Shown here in pieces: positions 1 to 9,352 of a DNA stretch of 64,000 bases. Within the stretch, counting starts at the first letter, position 1, and the number at the start of each line of letters is the position of its first letter. A program made the translations under genes and the position numbers. The stretch lies in contig OZ025664.1 of the NCBI GenBank assembly GCA_964019335.1, forward strand, positions 434,001-498,000. Reading direction: 5' to 3'. Under the pieces are notes generated by a model, which was not told where the DNA came from, did not search any database, and worked only from the letters and a program-made list of their open reading frames with translations. The stretch comes from Diplonema japonicum (Eukaryota; Euglenozoa; Diplonemea; Diplonemida; Diplonemidae).

Positions 1-1
1 G

Positions 2-889
2 TGTCTTGATGTCTGGGGCTCCCTCTTGAGAAGGAAGCTGGCTCGGCACGGAACGGGGTTTATAGCAATGCTGCATGCAGCACTCGACGAAATAGAGGTC
101 GAAGCCCGAAAGGAACCCGTCATCATTCTCCCTGGATACGAAATCAGCGAGCTTTCCATAAAGCCCCCAGGATCTTTATACACCTGGAATTCTTGCAGAC
201 AGGTAACTGGAAGAGAAGCCGCTTGGCTATCACACGGAAAACGAAAATCGGACAACAAGGAAGTCACCCTTTGGATGCACCACGTACCTTGTGGGATGGG
301 AACCTCGGTGTGGATATCTATACTTTTTTTAAAAAACGGTGGTGTGGAATGGGCGTTTCAACTAGCAGAGGTCGATCCCTCAGCTGATCCAGAAACATCA
401 ACAGTGTTCTTAGGTTACCCTTTACGTGCATCGGTGGCCCGTCTTCGTGCCTTGAAAGACCCTGAAAACACAGTGTCTACCAGCACAGAGCACTACACAA
501 CATATCAGGTTTCTTTTGAAGCTTCCGAAGATGGTGGGCATGCTGCTTTGCTGCGTCTAGGCGTGCGTTGCTCTATTGGGGTGTTGAGCTTGTATATTAA
601 ATCAGAGACAGAAGATTTCCTTTCGTTCCTCAAAACCCAGCAGGTTCCTGAGCTCTTTACCATTGACACTGAGACTAAGGCGCTTGTGACACACAAAGGT
701 GTGACTCGGTACACAACAGGCTCCTGCACCGCGACGCCTTCCCCTCCAGAGACATTCCACGATGTTATTTATCTGAAGGCCGTGCGGCTGCAGCGCTACG
801 CCACGAGACATGAGGCAGATATGTCTGCGGCGCTCGTTTCTCTGATTCCTTATGGCATTCTCTCGTGGGTGCCTGCTTCGTGCAGATGA
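2..889 (+). CDS. Unrecognised protein, 5' end outside window
   Basis: The frame is open from base 2 to a TGA at 887-889, giving about 295 residues with no upstream stop, so the gene probably starts left of the window; the first in-window ATG is at 68. The protein is mixed alpha/beta in composition. I see no signal peptide, membrane segment, cysteine pattern or catalytic motif that I recognise. The next gene begins about 105 bases downstream on the same strand, after a pyrimidine-rich stretch ending in CAG near 940. Coding status rests on frame length and on codon-like composition that differs from the homopolymer-rich spacers. No function is proposed. Confidence 0.6.
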   Translation, partial: CLDVWGSLLRRKLARHGTGFIAMLHAALDEIEVEARKEPVIILPGYEISELSIKPPGSLYTWNSCRQVTGREAAWLSHGKRKSDNKEVTLWMHHVPCGMGTSVWISILFLKNGGVEWAFQLAEVDPSADPETSTVFLGYPLRASVARLRALKDPENTVSTSTEHYTTYQVSFEASEDGGHAALLRLGVRCSIGVLSLYIKSETEDFLSFLKTQQVPELFTIDTETKALVTHKGVTRYTTGSCTATPSPPETFHDVIYLKAVRLQRYATRHEADMSAALVSLIPYGILSWVPASCR

Positions 890-994
890 TTAATTGTTTC
901 TATGCTCTTTTCTTTGCTTTTTCGACATGCAATTTTTCAGGTGGTATTTACACGCTTTAAAGAAAGAGAAAAAGAAGAACAAAAAAAAGAAGGA

Positions 995-3900
995 ATGGCG
1001 GTAAAGATAGCAGCGGTGCTGCTGTTGGCGACGGCAACGAGGGGACAGCAGACCTGTTCAAACTTCGGGGATGAGGAGTCGTGTGTGAACTGGAAGTGCG
1101 ACACGGGTGTGTGCCAGTGGGAGGCGACTTTGAGGAGGTGCGGGTGCCCAACGGGGTGCTCTGTGTTCCTGAACCCGGACACCTGCAAGGGGAACCGCTG
1201 CCCTGGGACGCAGGACCCTTGTGATTGGAACAGCAACAATGACAAATGTGAGTGCTCCAGCAGGCCCTGCTCCAGCTTCACTGACGAGAAAATCTGCCGG
1301 ACAATGCAATGCCCTGGTAAGCCGAACACTCTTTGCGTGTTTGAGAACGACAAGTGCGACTGTCCTCCTGAAACATGTAAAGACCTACAAGATGAGAAAT
1401 CGTGTATGAACTTCGTCTGCCCTGACAACAAAATGCAGTGCAAGTGGAATACTCCCGCTCGTGCAAGGCATTTCTGTGATTGTCCTCCTGCTGAGACGGA
1501 GGCACCCGCCCCCAGGAACTGCTTGGACCTGCGCGACGAGAAGTCTTGTGAGAGCTTCATCTGCCCCGACAACAACATGAACTGCAAGTGGATGACCTCT
1601 TCAGCCGGGAAGCAGTTCTGCGACTGTCCTCCTCGTGAGACGAAGGCACCTGAGACGAAGGCACCCGCTCCAAGGAATTGTAAAGACTTGAGGGATGAGA
1701 GGTCTTGTGAAAACTTCATCTGCCCCGACAACAAGCTGAATTGCAAGTGGATGACTTCACCCATTGGACAGTATTGCGACTGTCCTCCTCATGAGACAGA
1801 GGCACCTGAGACGAAGGCACCTGAGACCAAGGCACCTAGGACGAAGGCACCTGAGACGAAGGCACCTGAGACCAAGGCACCTAGGACGAAGGCACCTGAG
1901 ACGAAGGCACCTAGGACGAAGGCACCTGAGACCAAGGCACCTGAGACGAAGGCACCCGCTCCAAGGAATTGTAAAGACCTGAGGGATGAGAGGTCTTGTG
2001 AAAACTTCATCTGCCCAGACAACAACATGAACTGCAAGTGGATGACTTCTTCAGCCGGGAAGCAGTTCTGCGACTGTCCTCCTCGTGAGACAAAGGCACC
2101 TGAGACGAAGACACCTGCTCCCGAGAACTGTGAGGACCTGAGGGATGAGAGGTCTTGTGAAAACTTCATCTGCCCAGACAACAAGAGAAACTGCAAATGG
2201 AATACCCCAGCTGGTGCAAAACATTTCTGTAATTGTCCTCGTGAAACTGAGGTGCCCGCCCCCAAGAACTGTGAGGACCTGCGTGACCACAAGGCCTGTG
2301 TGAACTTCGTCTGTCCTGACAACAACCTGAACTGCAGGTGGATGACCTCACCCAAGGGACAGTACTGCGACTGCCCTCCCGTCGAGACGGAGGCACCTGC
2401 ACCCGAAAGATGCGAGGACCTGCGTGACCACAAGGCCTGTGTGAACTTCGTCTGTCCCGACAACAAGCTGAACTGCAAGTGGATCGAGAACTCTTCAACT
2501 GGTAAGCAGTTCTGCGACTGCCCCCAACGTGAGACGAAGGCACCTGAGACGAAGACACCTGCTCCCGAGAATTGCGAGGACTTGAGGGATGAGAGGTCTT
2601 GTGAAAACTTCATCTGCCCCGACAACAAGTTGAACTGCAAGTGGATGACTTCACCCAATGGACAGTATTGCGACTGTCCTCCTCGTGAAACAGAGGCACC
2701 TGAGACGAAGGTACCCGCCCCCAAGAACTGTGAGGACTTGAGGGATGAGAGGTCTTGTGAAAGATTTATGTGTCCTGACAACAACATGAACTGCAAGTGG
2801 ATGACTTCTTCAGCCGGGAAGCAGTTCTGCGACTGTCCTCCTCGTGAGACAAAGGCACCTGAGACGAAGACACCTGCTCCCGAGAACTGTGAGGACCTGA
2901 GGGATGAGAGGTCTTGTGAAAACTTCATCTGCCCAGACAACAAGAGGAACTGCAAATGGAATACCCCAGCTGGTGCAAAACATTTCTGTAATTGTCCTCG
3001 TGAAACTGAGGTGCCCGCCCCCAAGAACTGTGAGGACCTGCGCGACCACAAGGCCTGTGTGAACTTCGTCTGTCCTGACAACAACCTGAACTGCAGGTGG
3101 ATGACCTCACCCAAGGGACAGTACTGCGACTGCCCTCCCGTCGAGACGGAGGTGCCCGCACCCGAAAGATGCGAGGACCTGCGTGACCACAAGGCCTGTG
3201 TGAACTTCGTCTGTCCCGACAACAACCTGAACTGCAGGTGGGTGACCTCTTCGGCCGGGAAACAGTATTGCGACTGTCCTCCTCGTGAGACAAAGGCACC
3301 TGAGACGAAGGCACCCGCTCCAAGGAACTGTGAGGACCTGCGTGACCACAAAGCCTGTGTGAACTTCGTCTGTCCTGACAACAACCTGAACTGCGAATGG
3401 ATGACCTCTTCGGCCGGGAAACAGTACTGCGACTGCCCGCGTCGCGAAACGGAAGCCCCTCCCGCGCTGTCCTGCGGTGAGCACGAGTCCCCGGATGACT
3501 GCATGTCGCACTGGTGCGTTGACGAGAAGAAGAAGAGGTGTGAATGGGTGAGGTCGAAGGAAACGGGGAAGGAGTACTGCGACTGCCCTCCGGATGTGAC
3601 GCCGGTGCCCGCTCCCGAGGTCTGCGAGGATGTGGACACCGAGAGGGAGTGCGTGAACTTTTTGTGCCCGCGGAACAAGCAGAGGTGCCAGTGGACGTCG
3701 ACCCCAGTTGCTGGTGGGGGGAAGGGAAGCTGCAAGTGTCCACCGGAAACCTGTGCGGACCTCCCGAAAGAGCAGTGCAGAGAGCAGGCGTGCCCGAACT
3801 TCCCCGCGATGAAGTGCGACTGGGTGGAGGACGCGGCCGGTTCGAGGTGCGAGTGCCCCCCTCCTGACAGCTGCGCCGTGTTCACGGAGACCTGCGAGCA

Positions 3901-6900
3901 GCAACCCTGTCCCGAGAACCCCTCTCAGATGTGCTTTCGGAACCAGGTGGGGGTGTGCGACTGTCCGAAGGTGGCGCGTCCCTGCAAGGACTTCGACAGG
4001 GAGCAGTGCCAGAAGCAGAAGTGTGCGACGGCCCCCGATGTGGACTGTGCTTGGGCGGAGGACTTGGAGGAGTGCACGTGCCCGGAGGCGAAGGCTTGCT
4101 CGGAACACGGCCCTGCGAGGTGCCCTCGCGAGTCGTGCCCCGAGGACAGTACGAGGCGTTGCTTCTGGGACAAGCACACGGAGGCCTGCGACTGTCTCCC
4201 CCCGAAGGACCCCTGCAACTTGGTGGCGGACAAGGAGAAGTGTGTGAAGACGGAGTGCCCCGACAAGAAGGCGCTCTCGATGATGCTGACGGGTAGCGAG
4301 GCGACGCCCACGACCACCCTGTGCGAGTGGGACGACCGGACGAAGCACTGCAGCTGTGGGTCGTCGTCGTCGTCGTCGTGCAGGAGCCTGCAGAGACCCG
4401 AGGACTGCAACGGGAAGAAGTGCCCGGACAACGCGGACAGTTTGTGCTACTGGGACTCCTCGAGGGACCTGTGCGACTGTTTGGAGAAGGAGACCTGCAG
4501 GGACAAGACGAGGGAGAAGTGCAGCGGGGAGTGTCCCGAGAACCCCGCGAACACGTGCAGGTGGAACAGGGCTCTGGACACGTGCGAGTGCGTGGCGAAG
4601 CAGAACAGCTGCCGCGACATCCGGGTGAGGAAGGACTGCTACGGGGAGTGCAAGGTGAACGGGCAGGACAGCAAGTGCTACTGGGACGGGTTGACGTCGA
4701 CCTGTGACTGCTACACCCCGCACGTCGGATCCTGCGGAGACTACACGTCGCCCAGCCTGTGCACGGGGCAGTGCCCCGAGAACAAGGACGAGGCCTGCTC
4801 CTGGAACAGGTTCACCGACCGGTGCGAGTGCGGTCGGGAAGGCTGCAAGCGCTACCCGACCAGCGTGTGCGAGAAGATGCCGTGCCCGGACTACCCGAAC
4901 ATGAGGTGCGAGGTGGACCGCCTCACAGGGACGTGCGACTGCCCGAGGCAGCAGAAGACCTGTCGGGATCTGAGCATGACCTCGTGCTACGGGAGGTGCC
5001 CGGAGAAGCCGGAGCTGGAATGCAGGTGGGACAAGGCGGAGCAGGTGTGCGGGTGCCACGACCCGACCCCGGCACCCACGCCCGCCCCCACCTCGGAGAA
5101 GAGGTGTTCCGACATCAAGGAGCAGGAGAGGTGCCTCGGGAGGTGTCCGAACAACTGGGCCGGGTGGTGTGCGTGGGACGAGAAGGCGAAGAGGTGCGGG
5201 TGCGAGTCTGGTGGGGTGGAGCGCTGCAGCGACATCGCTGTGAGGGAGCTGTGCGTCGGGACTTGTCCGGAGAACCCGCGCTCTGTGTGTCGGTGGAAGA
5301 AGGAGGATCACGGGATGGGGGGCTGTCGGTGCGCTGATGCTGCAACCCCGTCGCCCACCCCGGCTCCGACCTGGCCTGTCGAGAAGTGCTCGCACATCAC
5401 CTCGATGGAGAACTGCAAGGGGGTGTGTCCCGAGGACAAGAGCAGCATCTGCGTCTGGAAGGAGGAGAAGTGCGGGTGCTTCAACGGGGGATTGAAGAAG
5501 TGCGAGCAGATCCTGGACCGAGATTTGTGTTTCGGGACGTGTCCGGAGGACCACATGAGCACCTGCAAGTGGAACCTGGAGGGAAACTGGTGCGGGTGCG
5601 CCCCCGTGGTCCACAAGTGCAGCGAGCACAGCTCTCCGTCGACGTGCAGGGGGAGGTGTCCCGAGAACCCGGACAGCCTGTGCATCTGGAACCGGAGGCG
5701 CGACTCGTGCGAGTGCATGGTGGACACGCTTCGGACGTGCAAGGAGCTCCCTAAGAGGTCGTGCCTGGGGGTGTGCCCGGAGAACGGAAGCGGGAGGTGC
5801 ACCTGGAACGAGGACATCGGGGTGTGCGGGTGTCGAGAGGAAGCGAAGAGGTGTGCGGACTACGGGTCGGCGAGCGAGTGTGTGGGGATGTGCCCGGAGA
5901 ACAGGGACCGACAGTGCTACTGGGACGATTCGAGGGCGACCTGCGACTGCGCGGACCCGAACCCGAAGTCGTGCAGGGCGATCTCAAGCCCGAAGCTCTG
6001 CAACGGGGTGTGCCCCGAGGACCACACCTCGAGGTGCGGGTGGACCGATTCCCACGGCTGCGACTGCAGGGGAGCGGAATCCTGCGAGCAGCTCTCCCTT
6101 GAGCAGTGCAACGGACAGGAGTGCCCGACCGACCCGAAGAACGCTTGTCTCTGGAACTCCCGGCACCGAAGGTGCTCCTGCCAGTCTCCGGACCCCTGCC
6201 GCTACCGCCCGTACGAGACCTGCTCCGGTCGCTGTCCGGAGGACCCGACGATGTCCTGTGCTTGGAACCACGCCTCCTCCACCTGCGGCTGCGGTGGACC
6301 AGGGAGGACCTGCAGGGCGCTTCCACGAGAGCGGTGTGGCGGGTTGTGCCCCGAGGACCCGACCGCAAACTCCAGGTGCTTCTGGAACCACCGCCTGAAC
6401 AGCTGCGACTGCGGAGACAGACACCCCCCCAGAAGCTGCAGCGACTTCAGCAACACCCACAAGGACCTCTGTGAACAGCAGAGGTGTCCTTACGACATAG
6501 CGTCAACCCTTGTGGCGGCGACTCCTGCGTGGCAGCTGCAAGGAAGGAGGTGCGAGTGGGACGCGAGGGACAACACCTGCGGCTGCCCAGTGGGCAACAA
6601 GGCCTGCAAGTGGCGTTCGCAGAGGGAGTGCAGGGGAACGTGTCCGGAAGACGACAGCAAAGACTGCGTTTGGAGGGAATTGGGTGTGGTTGGAGTGGAC
6701 GACCAGCAGCTGGTGGCGAGCAGCATCGCGATACACAGCAGGGGAAGGTGTGACTGTGCAGAAAGGCAGGAACCGAAAGAGTGCAGGTACTGGAGCAAGG
6801 ACGTGTGCCGCCGTATGCAGTGCCCCGACGACCACCAACAGAACTGCGTGTGGAGCGACCGCTCGGGTTCGTGCGAGTGCCCCAAGGCTGTGCGCTATTG

Positions 6901-7936
6901 TAAGGACCACCTTACTTACGAGACGTGCACGGGTCCGTGTCCCGAGGGGGGGAACTCGAAGTGCTATTGGAACCGTGCGGCCGGTCACTGCGACTGCTAC
7001 CAACCCGTGGAGGCGTGCAGCCACTACAACCAGCTGGAGTGCGGGCGGAGGCAGTGTCCCGAGGAGCCGACGAAGCGCTGCAGGTGGAGCAGCGTGAGGG
7101 ACGCGTGTGAGTGCCCGCGAGATCAGCCACCGAGGTCGTGTGCAGTGTTCAACAGCAGCCCGCGCCTCTGCGAGGCTTCGCGGTGCCCCGAGGACATGAC
7201 GAAGAACTGCCGCTGGAACGGAAGGAGCTGCGGGTGCGACGACAAGCCGCCCTCCTCGTGCGGGGAGATCGGGGACGCGAGGACGTGCGTGACGAGCAGG
7301 TGCCCCGAAAACAAGGAGATGAAGTGCGAGTGGAGCGGGACCCTGCAGACCTGCCACTGCCCCCCAACAACGCAGAGGAACTGCTCCATGTTCACGACCC
7401 CCGGGGTGTGCGTGAGGCAGACCTGTCCCGACGAGAAGGGGAAGCAGTGCATGTGGACGGGCAAGGGGTGCGAGTGCGACAAGCGCGTGAAGAGCTGCAG
7501 GGAACACAGGACGGAGGAGGACTGCTGCGGGACGTGTCCGGAGGACAACGAGAAGAAGTGCAAGTGGGACAAGAGGAGGAATGAATGCGGGTGTGTGGAA
7601 GGGGAGGTCCCGCCGCCGCCTCCACCGAAGAAGTGCTGTGAGGCGAAGGAGGAGCCCGGGAAGTATGGGAACCCGTTTTGCTTCGAGGGACACCGGTGCT
7701 GCGCGAACACGGGGAAGTGGGTGTGCGGGAATGGCTCGGGTGTGGTGGACTGCGGGAACGGGAACGCGGACTACGGAGAGGCTTGCCCCTGCAGGGACGG
7801 GGAGTGCAGGGACTGCAAGGGGACCTGCGTGATAGGGGCAGAGGTCCTCTGCTTCGCCAACCCGTGCACCTTCGCAAAGTGCCCTTCAAGATGCCGAGCC
7901 AACTACTGCAACGGATGCAACGCCTGCTGCGAGTAA
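995..7936 (+). CDS. Giant secreted cysteine-rich modular protein, copy 1
   Basis: Single-exon gene of about 2,313 residues. Residues 1-18 form a signal peptide (MAVKIAAVLLLATATRG, cleavage near QQTC), so the product enters the secretory pathway. The rest is about 49 tandem modules of 35-45 residues with the pattern C-x5-9-C-x2-4-CP-x5-8-C-x-W-xn-C-x-C. Modules 4-16 (about residues 126-820) are near-identical, with CEDLRDERSCENFICPDN-type cores; later ones are diverged. A KAPET/KAPRT linker lies at about 267-323. After a proline run near 2206, a different cysteine-rich tail ends in NYCNGCNACCE. I chose ATG 995 over the in-frame ATG at 902 because the signal peptide starts there, copies 2 and 3 begin at the equivalent codon, and the A-rich leader at 961-994 matches other genes. 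An extracellular, cell-surface or adhesive role is inference; the family is not recognised. Confidence 0.85.
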   Translation: MAVKIAAVLLLATATRGQQTCSNFGDEESCVNWKCDTGVCQWEATLRRCGCPTGCSVFLNPDTCKGNRCPGTQDPCDWNSNNDKCECSSRPCSSFTDEKICRTMQCPGKPNTLCVFENDKCDCPPETCKDLQDEKSCMNFVCPDNKMQCKWNTPARARHFCDCPPAETEAPAPRNCLDLRDEKSCESFICPDNNMNCKWMTSSAGKQFCDCPPRETKAPETKAPAPRNCKDLRDERSCENFICPDNKLNCKWMTSPIGQYCDCPPHETEAPETKAPETKAPRTKAPETKAPETKAPRTKAPETKAPRTKAPETKAPETKAPAPRNCKDLRDERSCENFICPDNNMNCKWMTSSAGKQFCDCPPRETKAPETKTPAPENCEDLRDERSCENFICPDNKRNCKWNTPAGAKHFCNCPRETEVPAPKNCEDLRDHKACVNFVCPDNNLNCRWMTSPKGQYCDCPPVETEAPAPERCEDLRDHKACVNFVCPDNKLNCKWIENSSTGKQFCDCPQRETKAPETKTPAPENCEDLRDERSCENFICPDNKLNCKWMTSPNGQYCDCPPRETEAPETKVPAPKNCEDLRDERSCERFMCPDNNMNCKWMTSSAGKQFCDCPPRETKAPETKTPAPENCEDLRDERSCENFICPDNKRNCKWNTPAGAKHFCNCPRETEVPAPKNCEDLRDHKACVNFVCPDNNLNCRWMTSPKGQYCDCPPVETEVPAPERCEDLRDHKACVNFVCPDNNLNCRWVTSSAGKQYCDCPPRETKAPETKAPAPRNCEDLRDHKACVNFVCPDNNLNCEWMTSSAGKQYCDCPRRETEAPPALSCGEHESPDDCMSHWCVDEKKKRCEWVRSKETGKEYCDCPPDVTPVPAPEVCEDVDTERECVNFLCPRNKQRCQWTSTPVAGGGKGSCKCPPETCADLPKEQCREQACPNFPAMKCDWVEDAAGSRCECPPPDSCAVFTETCEQQPCPENPSQMCFRNQVGVCDCPKVARPCKDFDREQCQKQKCATAPDVDCAWAEDLEECTCPEAKACSEHGPARCPRESCPEDSTRRCFWDKHTEACDCLPPKDPCNLVADKEKCVKTECPDKKALSMMLTGSEATPTTTLCEWDDRTKHCSCGSSSSSSCRSLQRPEDCNGKKCPDNADSLCYWDSSRDLCDCLEKETCRDKTREKCSGECPENPANTCRWNRALDTCECVAKQNSCRDIRVRKDCYGECKVNGQDSKCYWDGLTSTCDCYTPHVGSCGDYTSPSLCTGQCPENKDEACSWNRFTDRCECGREGCKRYPTSVCEKMPCPDYPNMRCEVDRLTGTCDCPRQQKTCRDLSMTSCYGRCPEKPELECRWDKAEQVCGCHDPTPAPTPAPTSEKRCSDIKEQERCLGRCPNNWAGWCAWDEKAKRCGCESGGVERCSDIAVRELCVGTCPENPRSVCRWKKEDHGMGGCRCADAATPSPTPAPTWPVEKCSHITSMENCKGVCPEDKSSICVWKEEKCGCFNGGLKKCEQILDRDLCFGTCPEDHMSTCKWNLEGNWCGCAPVVHKCSEHSSPSTCRGRCPENPDSLCIWNRRRDSCECMVDTLRTCKELPKRSCLGVCPENGSGRCTWNEDIGVCGCREEAKRCADYGSASECVGMCPENRDRQCYWDDSRATCDCADPNPKSCRAISSPKLCNGVCPEDHTSRCGWTDSHGCDCRGAESCEQLSLEQCNGQECPTDPKNACLWNSRHRRCSCQSPDPCRYRPYETCSGRCPEDPTMSCAWNHASSTCGCGGPGRTCRALPRERCGGLCPEDPTANSRCFWNHRLNSCDCGDRHPPRSCSDFSNTHKDLCEQQRCPYDIASTLVAATPAWQLQGRRCEWDARDNTCGCPVGNKACKWRSQRECRGTCPEDDSKDCVWRELGVVGVDDQQLVASSIAIHSRGRCDCAERQEPKECRYWSKDVCRRMQCPDDHQQNCVWSDRSGSCECPKAVRYCKDHLTYETCTGPCPEGGNSKCYWNRAAGHCDCYQPVEACSHYNQLECGRRQCPEEPTKRCRWSSVRDACECPRDQPPRSCAVFNSSPRLCEASRCPEDMTKNCRWNGRSCGCDDKPPSSCGEIGDARTCVTSRCPENKEMKCEWSGTLQTCHCPPTTQRNCSMFTTPGVCVRQTCPDEKGKQCMWTGKGCECDKRVKSCREHRTEEDCCGTCPEDNEKKCKWDKRRNECGCVEGEVPPPPPPKKCCEAKEEPGKYGNPFCFEGHRCCANTGKWVCGNGSGVVDCGNGNADYGEACPCRDGECRDCKGTCVIGAEVLCFANPCTFAKCPSRCRANYCNGCNACCE
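1795..1965 (+). repeat. Short coding repeat for a KAPET/KAPRT linker
   Basis: About eleven tandem copies of a 15-base unit (consensus GAGACGAAGGCACCT, alternating with AGGACG and GAGACC variants) encode the ETKAP/RTKAP linker between modules 6 and 7. The same tract recurs at 12905-13075 and 24015-24185. The linker is rich in threonine and proline and may be O-glycosylated; that is inference. Confidence 0.85.
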
Positions 7937-7952
7937 GAACGCAAGCGAAAGA

Positions 7953-8653
7953 ACTTTAAAAAAAATATATGAAAGTGTAAACAGTCCCGTGACGAGCTGA
8001 ACACGATTCTGGACGGGAGAAGGAACAAGACAAGGCACTGATCAAGCCGCTTGAAAAAGATAAAGGAGGGGAATGGGATCGAGGACGGAGTAGATTTCGA
8101 GTCTCGTGCCCCCCCACACCCCCCCTTCCCTTTTTTTTATATAACACCCTTGGATAATGCTGATTGTCACCCCACCCCTTTTTTTATTAAAAATTAAGAA
8201 GAAGAAAGAGCAAGAAGAAGTACCTGGGATCAATGTTTCTTTTTTTTTTTTTTTTTTTTGGCCATCTGAGGCCATTCCGGCGCTTAAGGGTGGGAATAAG
8301 AGCTTTACTTCCCCTTAAAATGCCGTGGCGAAATAGCTGCCCCGTATTGCCTTAGGGAAATCCCCAAAAAAGCTGTCCCGTGTGAGGAAAACAGCAGTGA
8401 GAGCGACTCAAATGGCGAAGAGTGAAATGAAACGACTTACTTGCCGCCAAATGAGCCATTATTTGTTGACAATAAATAGCTATTTATGTAATAACTTGAT
8501 GTGGTTCTATTAGAATCTCTACTTCTTCTGTTCTCTTTTTTTTTTTTTTTTTTTTTTTTCAAAGCTTGCTCTTAATATTTTTTCACCCCCATCCCTCTCT
8601 CTCTTTTTAACAAAATTTTATCCCTCCCTCCTTTTTTTTTTCTTTTTTTTAGT
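7953..8653. other. Spacer, first part (unit copy 1), no gene seen
   Basis: This stretch follows the stop of copy 1 and recurs at 19063-19763. It holds C- and T-rich runs, a 20-nt T run near 8250 and a longer one near 8545. A non-coding middle section (about 8270-8510) contains the dispersed repeat listed separately. No open frame with a plausible ATG was seen. The tract ending TTTTTTTAGTTTACAG at 8644-8659 looks like a splice acceptor before the reverse-transcriptase-like fragment. Confidence 0.6.
8408..8484 (-). repeat. Dispersed repeat, uninterrupted copy
   Basis: Read on the minus strand, this begins AAATAGCTATTTATTG, runs through CAACAAATAATGGCTCATTT and GGCGGCAAGTAAG, and ends with TTTCATTTCAC. 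Nearly the same sequence occurs on the + strand at 53274-53425, where a 90-base hairpin interrupts it. The same copy recurs at 19518-19594 in the second spacer. It is probably a non-autonomous mobile repeat family. Confidence 0.55.
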
Positions 8654-9352
8654 TTACAGAGGGAAGCGGCCAAGGAGGACAAGGACAGGCTCGAGAAGAC
8701 CCAGCGTTACCTGCTGGCTGTGGTGGGGGAACGCGACGCAGCCTTGCAGGCAAAGAGGCAGCAGATCTACCGGACACACCAATGGCTGGAGATCACGGAG
8801 GGGGAGGCACACCCAGCACCAACAGAGGAGGAGTTCGCGAGGCTGCAGACCGGCAACACCCTGAAGGAGTACACGAAACCGGTGCAGAAATGGCACAAGC
8901 AGCTGCGCTGGTATGGAGGGAACAGAAGCACGGCAGTGTCGACGGTGGAGCTGGCGCTGGATTTCGAAAACGTGACCCAGAAATCCCTTGGAGGGAAGCT
9001 AGGGGAGTTGGCAGAGGTGCGACAGAAGGCCAGGAGACTGCACACGGTGATGAAGAAGGTGTGGAACACATGGGAACTAGGGAGACTGCAGAAGAAGGTG
9101 AAAGGAAGGAGGGCCTTCCCTGCTGAACCATGCAAGAGAGTACATACGCTGCGATCAATCGGAGGGACGAAGGCGGTGATCGGGTGGAGTAGAAGAGCAA
9201 TCTTTGCATCAACGAAGACCAAGTACGACCTGGAGGAGCTGGGGAAGCAATGGGCAAAGGAAAGAAGGGAAAAAGTAGCCAAGCTGGGGAGGAGGCCGGC
9301 ACGACCACCGAAGAAGGAGAAACCGCTGCTGAAGGGGGATAGGTGCAGGTAG
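8654..9352 (+). pseudogene. LINE-type reverse transcriptase C-terminal fragment (spacer copy 1)
   Basis: An open frame of about 230 codons begins right after an acceptor-like TTTACAG, has no ATG at its head, and ends at a TAG. It contains W-x-KQLRW, then STVELALDFE, a basic helical stretch, then GGTKAVIGWSRRAIFAST. This order (Trp-rich segment, ELALDFE block, Gly-Gly then Arg-Arg-x-hydrophobic block) resembles the region behind the polymerase domain in LINE-like elements of protists, from memory. No polymerase palm motif is present, so it is a 5'-truncated relic or the last exon of a domesticated gene. The frame is intact, which is odd for an old relic. Recurs at 19764-20462. Confidence 0.4.

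Noticed and set aside
902-994. In-frame ATG at 902 as start of array copy 1
   Set aside because: It lies in the pyrimidine tract before the likely acceptor, adds 31 residues that hide the signal peptide, and is absent from copies 2 and 3.
1795-1965. CRISPR-like or satellite array from the 15-base repeats
   Set aside because: Units are contiguous, in frame and encode a linker; there are no unique spacers, and the organism is eukaryotic.
1789-3885. Long minus-strand open frame (about 700 codons) and a larger one at 3107-5629, with copies in the other units
   Set aside because: They are antisense shadows of the cysteine-rich coding repeats; repeated Ser/His/Gln or Leu/Val/Arg strings follow from the + strand codons.
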